A program made the translations under genes and the position numbers. From NCBI RefSeq assembly GCF_000512585.2, contig NC_089247.1, positions 1,302,001 through 1,366,000 on the forward strand: a stretch of 64,000 bases of DNA, read 5' to 3'. Below are positions 10,801 to 23,455 of this stretch, in pieces; position 1 is the first letter of the stretch, and each line of letters opens with the position of its first letter. This DNA comes from Kwoniella bestiolae CBS 10118 (Eukaryota > Basidiomycota > Tremellomycetes > Tremellales > Cryptococcaceae). The notes beneath the pieces were generated by a model that was given only the letters and a program-made list of their open reading frames with translations, was not told where the DNA came from and ran no database searches.

Positions 10801-11061
10801 GTCCACGTCTTATTGTTGATTGTCTATTTGCACTCTCACCCCCTGCATGTGCCATACTGATTGCATCTTTTCCGCACCGCAATAGACGAAGCATTCACAT
10901 CTGAAAATTGGATTGTGCGTATATACAAAGTGAAGAAGGAAGATCCGATCGGAAGAGAACTGAAAGCAGTCTCGTCCTTTGAGGGAGGGAAGAAATTGAA
11001 GAGATCCGCTAGTAGTAGTAATGCCGCGGTGGGGGGGAAGAGGTCGAGACCTAACATGTAG
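7876..11061 (+). CDS. STT3: oligosaccharyltransferase catalytic subunit Stt3
   Basis: Model: exons 7876-8189, 8301-8318, 8381-8417, 8497-8696, 8758-9011, 9096-9470, 9540-10491, 10583-10630, 10702-10790 and 10886-11061, giving 820 aa. Stt3 transfers the preassembled glycan from dolichol diphosphate to Asn in N-X-S/T sequons inside the ER. Visible signatures are FDPWFNYR at the first luminal loop (metal-binding Asp), GSYDNEAI, about a dozen hydrophobic membrane segments in the N-terminal two thirds, and WWDYGYQIAG at about 613, followed by NTWNNTHIATVG. The tail is basic and Ser-rich. Exon 2 is only 18 nt and encodes the core of the DPWFN motif. The intron after 10630 has a GC donor (GCGAGT). 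The length exceeds the yeast protein because of an N-terminal Ser/Thr/Pro stretch and a Lys/Glu-rich insert after the last membrane helix. Confidence 0.96.
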
Positions 11062-11550
11062 GTGGGAGGAGAGACATAGAACAGAGGAGTAAATAGGATA
11101 GGGTAAATGGCAAGGATGCAAATACTGATGAAACTGATACCAAACCTGATACAGATACTAAGACTGACGTTGATGATGAATACACTTCACTTCATCCAAG
11201 TCTTCCGGTTGTTAGAGAGGACAATCCCGGGACTTCTCATACTGTATCATTTAGCTAAGAGGATCATCAAGACATTGCAATAATTCAATCTAATTATAAG
11301 TTACGATCCGTTCATGTTTGCATCCTTCGCCAGACTGATCATACAATATATACAGTACGAATTAACAAAGGTAATTAAATCTATCCTATAGTATTCAGAG
11401 TCTTCGTGAATGTAATGTAATGTTCTACCAGTTATGCCCAATCCTTGTATACCATTGTTTGCACTGATCCATTATTCCTTTCTCTGCTGTTTTGATTGTT
11501 ACTCTCAACTTTAACGATCCCCTCCGTTAATCTCCTTTGATCTTCCTGAT
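11062..11550. other. convergent 3' region
   Basis: This separates the STT3 stop codon from the stop codon of the minus-strand LRR gene. It is AT-rich with no coding frame, so it should hold the two 3' untranslated regions and polyadenylation sites. Confidence 0.6.
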
Positions 11551-14310
11551 CTACGTGAACTTACATACCCCGCAACTAGCAGGTTCCCTTCCTACTATAC
11601 TAACCCCCGATCCCAGCCCGTTCGTGGAAATGGCGCTGGTACTGGCACTTTGACCCGTACTAGCCAAAGCAGCACTGCTGGCAGCAGTGGTAACAGGTTG
11701 CACCGCCGTTCCAGCAGAACTCGAGGAAGAAGAAGCACCGGTGGGGCTAGAAGTAGGACTCGCAGAAGAAGAGGCGGAGGAAGAGAGTGAGGCAGAGTTT
11801 GAGTTTGACGAAGCGATAGTCCCGCTCAACTTCGTTAATCTCAAATCACAATTCTCCAATATGCTCGAACTGCACACTGAGGCAGGTAAGGATCCGCTCA
11901 GATCCGTATTGGAAGTGAGCGAGAGCGAGACGATGGATGAGGGTAGAGTCGAGGGAGAGGTGGTGTATTTGTTGTTTTGGAGATATAACGTGTTGAGGTT
12001 AGATAGTTGGGAGAAGTTCGGGATAATTCCTGAGAGGGAGTTGAATGAGAGGTCGCTGATTGTGGTGATAATAAAGGTAAATCAGTATCATTACTCCTGA
12101 TCTCAAGGTGACGGTCATCTACAGAGCGAGAGGCAGTCACTCACAGGTAAGTGATCCCACTGGGTAACTTATCGGTCTTGGCATCTACGAGACCTTGTGC
12201 TGTGACTGCCAGAGTCAATAACCCAGTATTACCAGATAAATCAGGTAAGGTGTTCCCCATGTTCGGGTTATTGACAAGTACCAATGTAGTCAGGGATTTC
12301 GCAGATGAGAAGGGAGCTTGATCGATAGGACCAGACAAGGCTGTATATTCCAGATCGATGGTCTTGAGGTTTGACGAGGAAAGTAAATTTGAAGGGAATT
12401 TACCAGCTAGAGGTCAATGACCCAGACATCAGCATACGTCAAGCCAGCCAAAACGAGTGAGACGACCATACTCACTAGGTACACTGCCATTCCCCATAAT
12501 ATGTATAGCCTCCAACGCCCAGATGTTACCTATACTCTCCGGCAACTCATCAGGAACATTAGGATACTGCAATAACAATCCCGTGATTCTTCCTCTCGAA
12601 TCGCAGGAGACACCATTCCACCCTCCACAAGGCGAAGAATCCTTCATCCAATTAGCCATACCATCCTTGGAGGCAGTTTTGGCGTGAATATCCCTGACTG
12701 CGCAGAACTGCAGGGCTGATCCTACGCCCGTAGCGTTACCGTTCACCATGGGCTGCGAGAAGTCGTTGGTTACTGATTGGAGGATCGGTACGCAATCTGA
12801 GCAAGGGTATGAGGACGGATTAGGGAGTACTCTGAATTGGTCGAGGCAGCTTGTGAGCGTTTCGGAGGATGTCGGTGTGGGTATGGCTGCTGAAGATGTC
12901 GCTGTAATGGAGGAAGTATCGGTAGAGTTGGATGATGAAGAGGAAGAAGATGATTTCGAGTCCTTGCGTAGGAGTGTGGTACAGAGACCAATAATCAGGG
13001 CTGCGAGGATCAGGATAGCAATCGCTATTCCGTACTAGGTGTACACCCAAATCATCAGCTAGCAGCACCGCCAAAAGACAACCCGTCAACTAGCTCACCT
13101 TCCACACCCTCTGTCGCATCTTCTGCTTGACTTCCTCCGCCTTATTAGCTCTCCAGCTCCCTTCATCAGCTCGCTCAGGCATCCTCGCTCTCTGCCCCTC
13201 ATACGATCCACCTCCTGCAGCCCACTCTCTCGCACCTACCCAACCAGGGGAGCGCTTGTACGTCCCGCTATTCTCTCGGACAGGACTAGAAGAGGATGAG
13301 ATCGACCAAGTGGAAGTCGGTCCACCACCAGCACCTTCTCGTGATTTGGGATACCGTTGTTGACTGGTATCATCATCTTCGTAATCCGGGACATTCAGCC
13401 TAACAGGCTTGACATTCCTCCTGAACCTTTCCATCTCCTGTTCTTCCCTATCCTTCATTGCTCTGAGAGATCTATCGGCTTCTAGTGCGTACGAAGGTTT
13501 CAAAATGGATTTACCAGGCAACCACCTTGAGTTCCTTGCTGTTCTAGCTACGCCGCTTATCGTATCGCCAGCTCTATCCAGTAGAGTCCGTCTCTTAGCG
13601 TATCTTGACGATTCTCCAAGCGAGGAAGGGGTGTTGGTTCGAGGGGGTAGAGGGGATGCTCTGAGGTAGGTAGGCGTAAGAAGAACATTATGTAGAACTG
13701 ATTCGTAATTATCTAATTCCTCAACTTCATCCCTTGTTTTCCTCTTTGGCGATTCCGATCCGTGTGATACTAGTGAAGGTATCATATCTCTAGGAATCAC
13801 TTGACCAGGCTTCAAGTCTACTTTACCTCCTTTCCAAGAAGGGTATCGATGTCCAATCTCCACCTCGGCCACTTCGAACGGATCATCCTTCACAACCTTC
13901 TTAGCACCTTTAGCCTTGGGCTTCAGTTTTTCGCTCAACTCCCTTTTGGGAGGTAATGGTGGAGCATTATGCAAAATGGGGATAGAAGCTGGATGCTCAG
14001 TTTTGGCAGTGGCGGTCTCAGGATCGATGATCACGTCGTTATGGTTGGGAGGATACATCATCCGTGTCCTTTTCAGATCCAATGGTGGAGGTCGTTTAGG
14101 TTTTGAGGGAGGTAAGGGAGTGGAAGGGTCTGGATATTCGGAATGAACTGGTGAGACCGTAGAGGAGACGATGGTGGGATGTCGGGATTGGACGTCGTAT
14201 CGCTGAGGCATCGGGTGAGAGACGTGGAGGGGAGGGTGTCGAGAGGGCAGAAGGGAGAGGATGGAGAAACGGGATTTGAATAGCGATGAGCGGGGGGTGT
14301 CGGGAGACAT
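11551..14310 (-). CDS. single-pass membrane protein with plant-type leucine-rich repeats
   Basis: Model: exons 14310-13099, 13034-12476, 12406-12145 and 12055-11551, giving 845 aa. Residues 1-404 are a basic, Pro/Ser-rich, probably cytosolic region. Residues 405-426 (YGIAIAILILAALIIGLCTT and two Leu) form one membrane helix, followed by a Ser/Thr-rich stalk. From about 530 comes an LRR cap-like block (NWMKDSSPCGGWNGVSCDS) that matches the W...PC.W.GV.C pattern of plant LRR N-terminal caps. Repeats of the L..L.L..N.LSG.IP type follow, such as YLDLSFNSLSGIIPNF and LNTLYLQNN. The end is a long Ser/Ala-rich tail. No signal peptide precedes the helix, so the N-terminus is predicted inside and the LRRs outside. 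Function unknown; a surface adhesion or sensing role is inference. Confidence 0.85.
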
Positions 14311-15286
14311 GATGGCGAGAATGTCGTGTGGTATGTGCTTTATTGAGTCAGACCTTCAAGGTAAATTGGTATTGGTGTGAGACTTGATATGACTTGACGA
14401 AAAGTCAGCCGATGGATGGCGTTGATGATGAATCAACACAATCAATCAATTAAGCAGTGAGTACGTGTAAGTAGATGTATATGAGGGATATGAAAGAAGA
14501 GAAAGAGATAGATACCTACCTATATGTATATGTATACTCGCCATGTCGATCTGTATCTGTAGGTATAGGTATAATTATAACAAGCATACGGTGGCGTATC
14601 ATCCATCGTATCATCAACAATAAGCTAGGTGATGAAACCACGCTCCAAATGGTCTGGATCTCGACTCGACGTTGTCATAGTAGTCATATCGATCAACATG
14701 CTCTCCTTGTGTGCGTGCTGTGATGAAGTGATTGTACGTATGTACAATAACATAAGACGATGATGATGTTGATGTAGCAAGAAACAAAAAGAGACAATAT
14801 CAGAAGACAAAAAAAGACAAAAGCGCATTATCGAGCATCATCGTAAATCTGAAACGTATACATGAAAAATACAATAAGCAGGCACGGGCCACTAGCCAGA
14901 ACGCGGGGGTCAATGCGGACTTGGGTACGTTTCACGCTAGTACTACTATTGTTCGTAATGTTCTCATGATGATCTCCGTATACGCGTTTTTTTTTGAATG
15001 TTTTGATGATGATGCATATATTACAATAGTCATCCTCTAGCGCATTCCCCTTTCCCCTCATCCAACTTTCACCTTCTTCACCAGGAAGCTAGCTGTATTC
15101 TGGTACGTGACTATGACTATACGAATGTACAAGGAAAAAAAGGGTTATCGATGCAGGGTGTATAGAGTGAGAAATAAAAGCAATATGTCCAAGAATAATG
15201 ACCGACCAAAAACCAAAAGGGGAGAAAAGTCGAAAAGGAAAAAAATAAAAAAGAGACCTTGTAAAGATGAGAATAAAAATGTACAA
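14311..15286. other. intergenic, LRR-gene promoter and transcription-factor 3' region
   Basis: About 1 kb between two minus-strand genes. It contains TAYACC/TATA-like alternations near 14470-14580 and A-rich blocks near 15125-15260. No frame has splice or domain support. Confidence 0.45.
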
Positions 15287-17953
15287 TCACCCCACAATCC
15301 TCCTCCATCCCTCTCTACTCAATTCCACCCCCAACCACCTCTTGGCAACTTCCACTCGTGAGCTTTCGACAATCTCCGCGAGGAGGCAGGGGGGCGGACC
15401 AGAAGATACCTGCGGTTGAGTACTTTGTATTGGGACTCGATCGATCGGTTGATGGGTCAAGATCGCATCGTATGCTTGACGGAGGACACTGAGGAGATGC
15501 GATGGCCCAATGAGGGGTGAAGAGGTGGAAGGTAAGGGCGTGAGGGTTAGTAAGATGAGATGGATTATTGATAGACCTAAAAGAGGTCGGAATAGTGCGA
15601 AGGAGCTGTAAGGTAATCACCAGAATTAGCCAACTAGTCCACTATCACATCACTCCATATATATCCGTGCGTTGTGTCTCGGCAGAAGAAGTGGAAGATC
15701 CACTCACTAAGGCAAGGTCCGTCCAATCTCAACAGAACAGATAGCCTGCACGACATTCGTAGCAGCATCTCTACCTCTTTCCAACAACGCATAACCCTCC
15801 TTTGAATCCGCTAACTCTTGCCATATCCTCTCGTCCGCCAAGAACGCAGGAGAACAAGCAAACAAGATCACATAATTATGATGGAGCGATAATATGCTAT
15901 ATCAAATCACACGATCAGCTCGAGTAACATCGGAGAGATACTGAAGGGAACATACGGATCAGACGCAACTGCCCAAGTCCTCGACCAAGCATCTATCCTA
16001 TTCGCAAACTTCCTCCAGGGATCCATCGCTCGATTCTTCCTATCTTCCAGTATGATTTCTTCAGTCGGGGTCTCAGAGGGTAACGGTGCGGTCCGCGAGG
16101 TATGCTGGAGTTGTTGTACTGCGCAGACCAAGAGCATCAGCTGCACATCCCTTCACGGTATAGATATAGTCAGCCAACTCACATTCAGCCAAAAGCTCAG
16201 AATACTCCAACCAAGCTAACAACTTGGAATCCCTATCTCTGACCGCCAAATCACTCGCAGGATTCACAGAGAGCTTCTCCCTCCATGCTGCAGCCAGAGG
16301 ATCCCGAGTAACGGGCGGTAGCAAATCGGGTATATGACAACTGAACCACACATACTAGACGTCAGCCATTGCGCGCAGATGCACCGAACGCATACTCAAT
16401 ACGCACAGATGATCCATTATGACCAGATAAATCCATTCCCTCCAATCATCATGCGTCTTCCTAGCAGCGAATAATCGATCCAAACCCGCCGATCTAGCCT
16501 GCGCGATGGACACAGCAGCGTACGTAGGATCATTAATCCATGTCCTACCGTAGCAACATATCAAATTCAGCTCATCGAGGTTTCACAGCCTCAAGTGTGG
16601 GAGGGCCTAAACTCACGCTAGAACACCCAGTGACCTAATTTCCTCTCTCGACCAATCGGTTCTCTCACCGACCAACCTCCCCACCTCAGCACACACATCA
16701 ACCAACAATCCCTCACATTCCTTCTTTCTAATTTCATCTCGTTCCACCACGGTCCTCCTGCCCAGCAGGTCAACCACCATCCCTGGCAACCCCTCTGAAT
16801 CCCTCAACCCCACTAACCACGGAGTGAGCGGCCAAGCTCTCGTCCTGTAGCTTTCCCAGGTAGCTTCCAGCACGGGAACACTCCGCTTAGGCATCAGATG
16901 TCTCTGCAACGAGTTAATGGAGAGTTGTAGTGTCGATATGGCGGATGGTACGTTCTGTAGATGCCTCAAAGAGGATTCGACGTGTCGTAATCTCGAGTCT
17001 GTCGATGATGTGGGAGGGGGTGCGACTTGCGGCTGATTCAATATAGAGGTAGTGGGAAACGGAGGAGGATGAACGACAGTGACAGGAGGATGATATATCG
17101 CCTGAGCAGGAGGTGGATGAGGCGGTCCACCAACCATACTTCCTGCAGTACTTGGTGGAGGGGGGGAATGTCTCGAAGGTGCATAGGGTGAAGTGAGAGC
17201 AGCCAAGGAGGTAGCAGGTGGAGGAGGCATAGGTTCTCTAGCTTGTCGAAAGGCGTAGGTCTCAGTCCCAGGCGGTGGAGCTCGGGAAGTGATAGGTGGA
17301 GCAGGTTGGGGTCCAGCAGGGTAGAAACCTAAGCCCGGTGAGCCTGGTCGACCACTTGACATGTGGAAAGGCGGTGGTCGAGATGGTATGACCGATATTG
17401 ATTTTGGTCTGGATCGAGGTTCGAATATGCATGGTTGGCCGGATTGGCGACATCCCCTACATGGCACTTGACTCGGTCCATCGCATTTCATCCTGCAGCA
17501 CAAATGAACTCAATCAGCTCGACCATTCATCAAAGCCCTTTCTGTGAAAGAAGAAAACACTCACTTCTGCCTCCTGCATCTCGTACAAGCCATCATACTC
17601 CTTGGTGCTCTACTATTAACATCCCTCGTGAAGATGATACCAGCCGGTTCATCCGGATGACCAGCTTCGCCAGGAAGTCTAGGAGAGGTGGTAGAAGTAG
17701 GCGAGCCAGCATCGAACGATCGTCTGGAATCGGATCGCCAGTTGGCTTGCCATCCCGAAGGTCCAGGTGCGAACGGTGGGAACCCACCACCGCTACTTCC
17801 TGGTGGGTTGGACGGTATGGGTGCAGGTAAGATAGGGTGTGAAGGCGACGCGGTTGGCGGTCTCTGCGTTCTTTGTTGAAGTGACGAGGTCGATCCGGTC
17901 GGTGAGGAGGGGGATGAAGTGCGTCTTGCACGTTTGGCAGGTGTGGGATTCAT
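15287..17953 (-). CDS. Zn2Cys6 transcription factor
   Basis: Model: exons 17953-17565, 17492-16617, 16544-16403, 16354-16183, 16118-15956, 15896-15708 and 15605-15287, giving 749 aa. The zinc cluster is C123-x2-C126-x6-C133-x7-C141-x2-C144-x6-C151, the exact spacing of the GAL4-type binuclear cluster; an intron interrupts it between K130 and M131. A basic NLS-like PAKRARR sits at the N-terminus. A Pro/Ser-rich linker follows to about 300, then a helical region that fits the fungal transcription-factor middle homology region (for example WREWIYLVIMDHL, PWRKFANRIDAW). It should bind CGG-containing sites in the nucleus; targets are unknown. A very long upstream region (about 3.4 kb) and a 5' leader intron suggest complex regulation. 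The third intron uses the less usual donor GTATTG, chosen for frame. Confidence 0.88.
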
Positions 17954-17955
17954 TG

Positions 17956-18017
17956 CTATTAGACAGATACAGATATATTGTTCAGATGATGATACATTGC
18001 GGTGATCATTCACTTAC
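17956..18017 (-). other. probable 5' leader intron of the Zn2Cys6 gene
   Basis: On the minus strand GTAAGTG (from 18017) and a TCTAATAG acceptor (to 17956) bound a 62-nt stretch that ends two bases before the chosen ATG. Retaining it would extend the open frame by up to 20 codons from an ATG at 18013. The strong donor and acceptor favour splicing and the ATG at 17953. Confidence 0.5.
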
Positions 18018-19176
18018 TGGAATAGTATCAAAGCTTGGTTGAATCCCATCAAGATATTTTCTTCCCGAATAAATAGACTGATTTCTCTTCTCTCCTCTAC
18101 TAGCCCTTTCCTCCCTCGATATCTCACTTCTTTGACGAACCGTTACCGTTCGGTACTAAACTCCCGCTCAATCGCCTATCTCCTCTTTGGGGTACCACAC
18201 TTTCGAGTGATTTAGAATACTAATTTAACACGATGGTGAGGTTTGGAATAGATATTGATAGGAGAATATCGATGCATTCGAATCCGAATCCCACCGTCCA
18301 TGTATTAGTTCGTGATGCAATCTGTCCTAAGCTAAGGTTGTATGAGACAACACGTTTGGACCGGTTTTGTTCACCTCTACAGAGGAATTTTTCGAGTCCT
18401 TTCCTTTCCTTTCCTTGATGAAACCTATTGTGTACTTGACACGGATTGATAGTTTGATGGTCTGATGATCTTGCCTCGTGTGAGATTGATGCTTGATGGT
18501 TTATTGTTGATTTCTAATGGAAAGGACAGAGGATAAACAACAAGACGAAGACGACTATTCCTCTTTTCCTATTGTCTATTGTTTCTTGATGACAATTTGA
18601 TCCTTTTGATCCTCTTCCGAGTACGCGTTAATCAATCAGAATATCGACTGAGTTATGAAAATCTTCTTCGAAGCAGATCTCCTCCGTGTTGTCTTGCTTG
18701 TGTGTTTAAATGCCCACTCAAAGGACCTCTCCCTGCTAGTAAGTTAACAGTATCTCGGATAGTTTTGTGTTTCCTTCTTTCTTCGTTCTTCTCCTGTCGA
18801 GTAGGGTGGCAAATACACACACACAAAAGTCCAGATCTACCTAGACCTTGTTGATGTTGATTCGAGGTCGTGTTTTAGGGTGAAACACTGATTGATAGAT
18901 GAATGGTGGACTGCTGTGATCCGATCCGATCTGATCTCGATGTTGATGTTGTTTCGATTAATTGGATGATGATGATGATGTTATTGTTTGCGGAGTGGAC
19001 GAAAGGATGAGCGATGTGGTGAGATTGTCCTTTCGGTGTCGGGAACGGGTGTTGATTAACAATTATAATACCTGGCAATGGTAGTCGTAACTTGAGGTAG
19101 TACGTGTATGTGTATGTGATATACTATTGATCGTTCATCTGCTCGTACCAAATATAGATGTAGTTTACAATACAAC

Positions 19177-19200
19177 CTTTCTTTCTTTCTTTCTTTCTTT
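19177..19200. repeat. (CTTT)6 microsatellite
   Basis: Six uninterrupted CTTT units lie within the long non-coding region upstream of the Zn2Cys6 gene. On the minus strand, the sense strand of that gene, it is an AAAG tract. Confidence 0.95.
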
Positions 19201-21340
19201 CGTTTGTTCATAAAGTCATTCTTCGTTGTGATGTCCAGTCGTCGGAGTGGTGAGTGGTGAGTCTGGAACAGACCGTGCAGAGAGTGAGTGGGCGAGTGGG
19301 TGTACCGAGTAATGATGATGATGCTGTATGCAAGAGGGGAGAGGAACGATATTTAGGTTGTATGTACAAAGTGAAAATGCGGGATGATCGGGTAAGGATA
19401 TTGAGGGGTTTATGTTATTTCCCTTCGGTCTTTTCTCTTTCTCTCTTTCCTTCCTTGAGTGTAATATGAATGTTAAAAGATCCGACCCGCTTGGACATGC
19501 ATTACAGTAGATAATCTTAGTAGGTGATGGTAGATCAGAGCTATAGTAATCTTAAGGATCATTTATGCACTGTAGCACCGTAGTTACCAAAAGTACCTTG
19601 CCCTAATCTTAGTCCCATACCGTTCAGTATGAGCAGTGCACAGGAATAAACATCTGCACATCTAGGAGATTCTCCTGAACTAGTTTGACGGAATAACCCA
19701 ATATGACCCTGCGTTACCGGACTGTTTCATTCTTCCTTCCCTTGCATTCCGCGTAGATGCACCCTTGATGAGTCCAGACCTATTCTCCCAGTATCAGTAT
19801 CACCACCAATCAAGCATATGACCGTGTTCAAGTTACAGTCAGTGCATAGGTATAGGTATATGTGAAGCTAGTTCCGTACCCTCCTTTACTTGTACATCCC
19901 TCCCTCTCTCACCACCTGAAAGCAAGAGTATGAGTATGATGCACAGGTTCTCGATCGTAATGAGACACCCACCTGCGGAGTAAACTACAGTAAAAAAATG
20001 TGAGGAGTGCCTGAAACATGTAATTACCACATTACCGGACCCGCTTCCCGGTTCCACCACTCCCTTCCCTCTGCTGTCCTACGCGGCAAGGCACAATAAC
20101 AGCTGAACGGAATGACGATGCTTCGTAGGTACAGTTACAGTAACTGTGGGTGTGGTGTCTTTCGGTTCTGATCCACCATAACGTACCAACCGGTATCAAT
20201 CCAAATGGAGGGGAGGAAAAAGCCCCACTGTGTCAATTGATGCATACTCGTAGATCCAGATCTGAGTATCAGTCAGTACACCTTGACCCTTGACTGATTG
20301 AATATGTATATATGTATATGGGGATGAGATACAGTAACAACACTGCGATTGGTATGATCTTCTCTTCTCCTGGAAAGTAGAGTTGATACAGGAGACCCCA
20401 AAAATAAACTTTATCATACCCGTGGTGTGCTGTTCCCTAAGCTACAGTAAGCTAACGTACCCGGTCCCGATCCGTTCCCGGCTACAGCTGCAGCTACAGC
20501 AGATATCTTTCTAGCTGTAGAGCGGCAGCAAGGTTGAATGGACCTTACATGCGGCAATTGTCTTCCACTCTACAGTCCCTCAATCAGCCAGGTGAGTCTG
20601 TCACCATGAATGACATGCGGTCTACCACAGTACATATCACAAGCAAGATACTCCCGATCAAGTTCTTGCAATCTACCGTATGGACAGCCAAAGACTAGAC
20701 TACACCGCGCCGCATCTGATGGACGGGAACGAAAAAGGCGCCTTACGCCTCTTCTACGAGTACGTCAGGTCGAAGAGTATGTACTATACGAATAATCGGA
20801 TGTCTCACCTGTCCCTTCCCGTTTAATCTGCGGTATAGAATAGGTACTGAATATGGCCACTTGGCACTCGTACAACGCGTTATACCATCTTTTGTCGTCA
20901 TTACTACTCTGTGGTATGGCTATACTCGTACTCCAGGATCGAATAAATACGACGATGGCGCCGAATCATAAATATCAAGAATCAGGCATGGCGTACATCT
21001 TGATAATCAAACCGATGATGGGCTTAGCGCCTCGCACGGCTTAGCGCACGTACATACTCAAGCTTAAGTTACAGTAGTACGTTTGGATTAGTGTGGCTTT
21101 CGATAAGATAGATGAAGCTCCGGATCAAGATCAAAATCATAAAGTCTCCGCTGTCGGTGCATGCGTACTTGCACTGCGGATATCATATTGTTGTTATCAT
21201 ACATCATATGTCATACATCATCGCCCAAGGAACGAGTATTACAATGATCATTATTATCATGATCTCGATGTGTCTCCCGTCCAAATGCAAGACCCTCAAT
21301 GATACTACCTTCCACGCGTTGACATGCTAAAGCTATTCAT

Positions 21341-23455
21341 CTACTCCTCGTCCCTTCCTCTCCCTTGGCCCATTCTCGCCGCACGTGGATTAACCGCCCT
21401 TCCCCTCCTTCGTTCCCTCTCAGGGGGTATATGGGTCTTTCGATGGGTATGACCAAGAGCGTCGAATCCAGGATTCTCGATTCCCCAACATTGATCTGCA
21501 ACTCCCAAGTGATTAGTAAAATGCCCGCTACTTCCTGAGCAATCTCACTCACCAACAAAGTACGCAATATCCTTCAACTCGACCTTATCAGACCTGCGAT
21601 GTTTCGCCAGCCTCGTAGCTCCCTTTAAACCTTCATCGATCAACCCATCCAGTATCTCCCCAATCACCTCGTCCACGCCATACTCCATCTCCATACCAGG
21701 GTGCAACTCCCCTATAAACTCCTTACATTTCCTCTTCCTCCTGACATTCTCAGGTTCGGGTGGTGGTGGGGGAGGTTTCAGCGCGAATGTCTTAGGATCA
21801 GGTAAGGCGGTAGCGAAAGCTGGTACTGAAGATGTTCCTGCTTCCCCGGCGGGCTGGTCGATCTGCGGGTTGGCAGTTGCTGAGGGGAGTGCTGGATCTG
21901 CCGGCGGTGGTGCGACCGATTTGGACGCATCTGTAGGTGTGATGTCTTCCTTGGAAGGCTGAGTACTAACATCTTCTGTTGCCGCTTTCTTCTCCTCGAT
22001 AAAGCTCGGCTCAGGCTTCGAGGTGTCTCCAGGTTTGGTTTCTGCCGGTGGCACTTCCTTCTTCTCTTCTGAGTCAGGTTGAGGCTGCGACGTAGTGGGA
22101 TTGGGATTTTCAGCAGGAACAGGAGCAGGGGGTTGGGCGGCTGCTGGAGCTGGAGCTGGTGCTGTAAGGGTCTGCGGTATAGGTGGAGTAAGGAGCGCCT
22201 TGGGAGCGATGGTAGTAGGTAATTGGGATTGTTGAGAAGGTTGAGGTGTCCTTGATGGTCCAGCTGCTGCATTATTCACATTCGCATTTGCATTTGCGTT
22301 GGAGTTTGCGTTGGTTCGGCTGGTCCAGTATTTGGCCGAAAGGTTGAATGCTTGCATTCTGCCTGGTTCCTATAGCATTCAAAAAGTGTACAACATCAGT
22401 GTCTGCGGATGTCCTATACCCATTAGGTGGGGTGGATGTAAAAGAGATAAGTAGACACGACAAGAGAAGGTTTGAGAGAACTCACAGCTCTCAACCATGC
22501 AGTTCTCTGCTCAGGCGACAATTTCATGAGTTCCCTCATAGTGTTATAATTTAATATCCCAGCTGGTATTGCGGTGTTGGCGGAGTTATTGGTATTTGGT
22601 GTACCTGCATTTCGACCCCCAGTCGCTGTCGCTGAAGAAATCGATGACGCTGTGGGAGCTGGGCTAGGTACAGAGGTGGGATTGGAGTTGGACTTTGCCA
22701 TACCGGCTGAAGTGACCGCTCCCTGGGGTATCTGGCTTGGTGCTATCGTCGTGGGTGTAGAAGAAGAAGCGGCGAGAGGCTGATTAGGGGTGATCGTGCT
22801 TTGTACGGGCTGTTGGGGTGGAGGTGGGCGAGGAGGAATAGTGGTTTGTATAGGTGGTGGTGCATGCTGTATAGGTGGTGGTGCATGCGTCTGTGACTGT
22901 ACCTGAGGTTGAGTGGGTGGAGTATTGGTAGTAGAAGTAGTAGTGATATTCGATCCTTGCGATGCTTGATTCTGATTCTGAGCGGCTACGCCCTTTGCTC
23001 TCTGAGCCATGGCATCGCTGAGATGTTGAGTGGTAGTAGCTATCAAAGCAGAGTACGCGTCTTTACTAATCAATGGTGGTCTGCCCATGAATGGCATGGT
23101 GGGATCAATGGCGGGAGGTAAATTGAGTAAAGGATTGGGTCGACCGGCAGCCATAGAAGATGCTATGACTTGTCGGAAATGGGTGTGCATGAGTTGTCGA
23201 AGCTGGCAGGATTGTTTGACCGTGTTAGTCTTCCTATCTGTGCATGAGAGACGATGATGAGGATATAGACACTTCAAGTCCACTTACCTGAGTGAGTTGA
23301 GGAGTTGATAACTTGCCTTGAGCATGCATTTCGAACAGGTTCGGCAAGTTGTGCATGATTGTGTTGATGGTCATGACGGATTGTTGTGGACCAGGTGGAC
23401 GAGTGGTCCCTCCCGGTGTACTGGGTCCAGGTGGGACGGAGGGGGGTCGTGACAT
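21341..23455 (-). CDS. TAF12: TFIID/SAGA subunit TAF12
   Basis: Model: exons 23455-23288, 23202-22486, 22369-21553 and 21495-21341, giving 618 aa. TAF12 pairs with TAF4 in TFIID and Ada1 in SAGA through an H2B-like histone fold. That fold lies at about 510-590. It includes HPGMEMEYGVDEVIGEIL, DEGLKGATRLAKHRRSDKVE, LKDIAYFV, and then DQCWGIENPGF across the last intron, which matches the family's conserved end (W.I..PGF). The N-terminal 500 residues are Pro/Gln/Ala-rich, including a run of Asn/Ala repeats, as in other fungal TAF12 proteins. Exon 2 carries two short helical blocks (FRQVIASSMAAG; MRELMKLSPEQR) of unknown role. The start is the first ATG of a frame opening MSRPPSVPPG. Confidence 0.93.

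Larger units (their letters stand above)
17954..21340. promoter_or_regulatory. 3.4-kb non-coding region upstream of the Zn2Cys6 gene
   Basis: No gene was found despite a full reading of both strands. It contains a (CTTT)6 microsatellite at 19177-19200 and a set of TTACAGTA-like octamers at 19502, 19985, 20135, 20329, 20442, 20625 and 21069. There is also an odd palindrome of two 8-nt arms at 20131-20147 (ACAGTTAC A GTAACTGT). CGG-rich inverted pairs lie at 20035-20051 and near 20460-20482. The length, far above the local norm, suggests long 5' leader sequence, multiple regulatory sites or an untranslated RNA. Confidence 0.45.
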
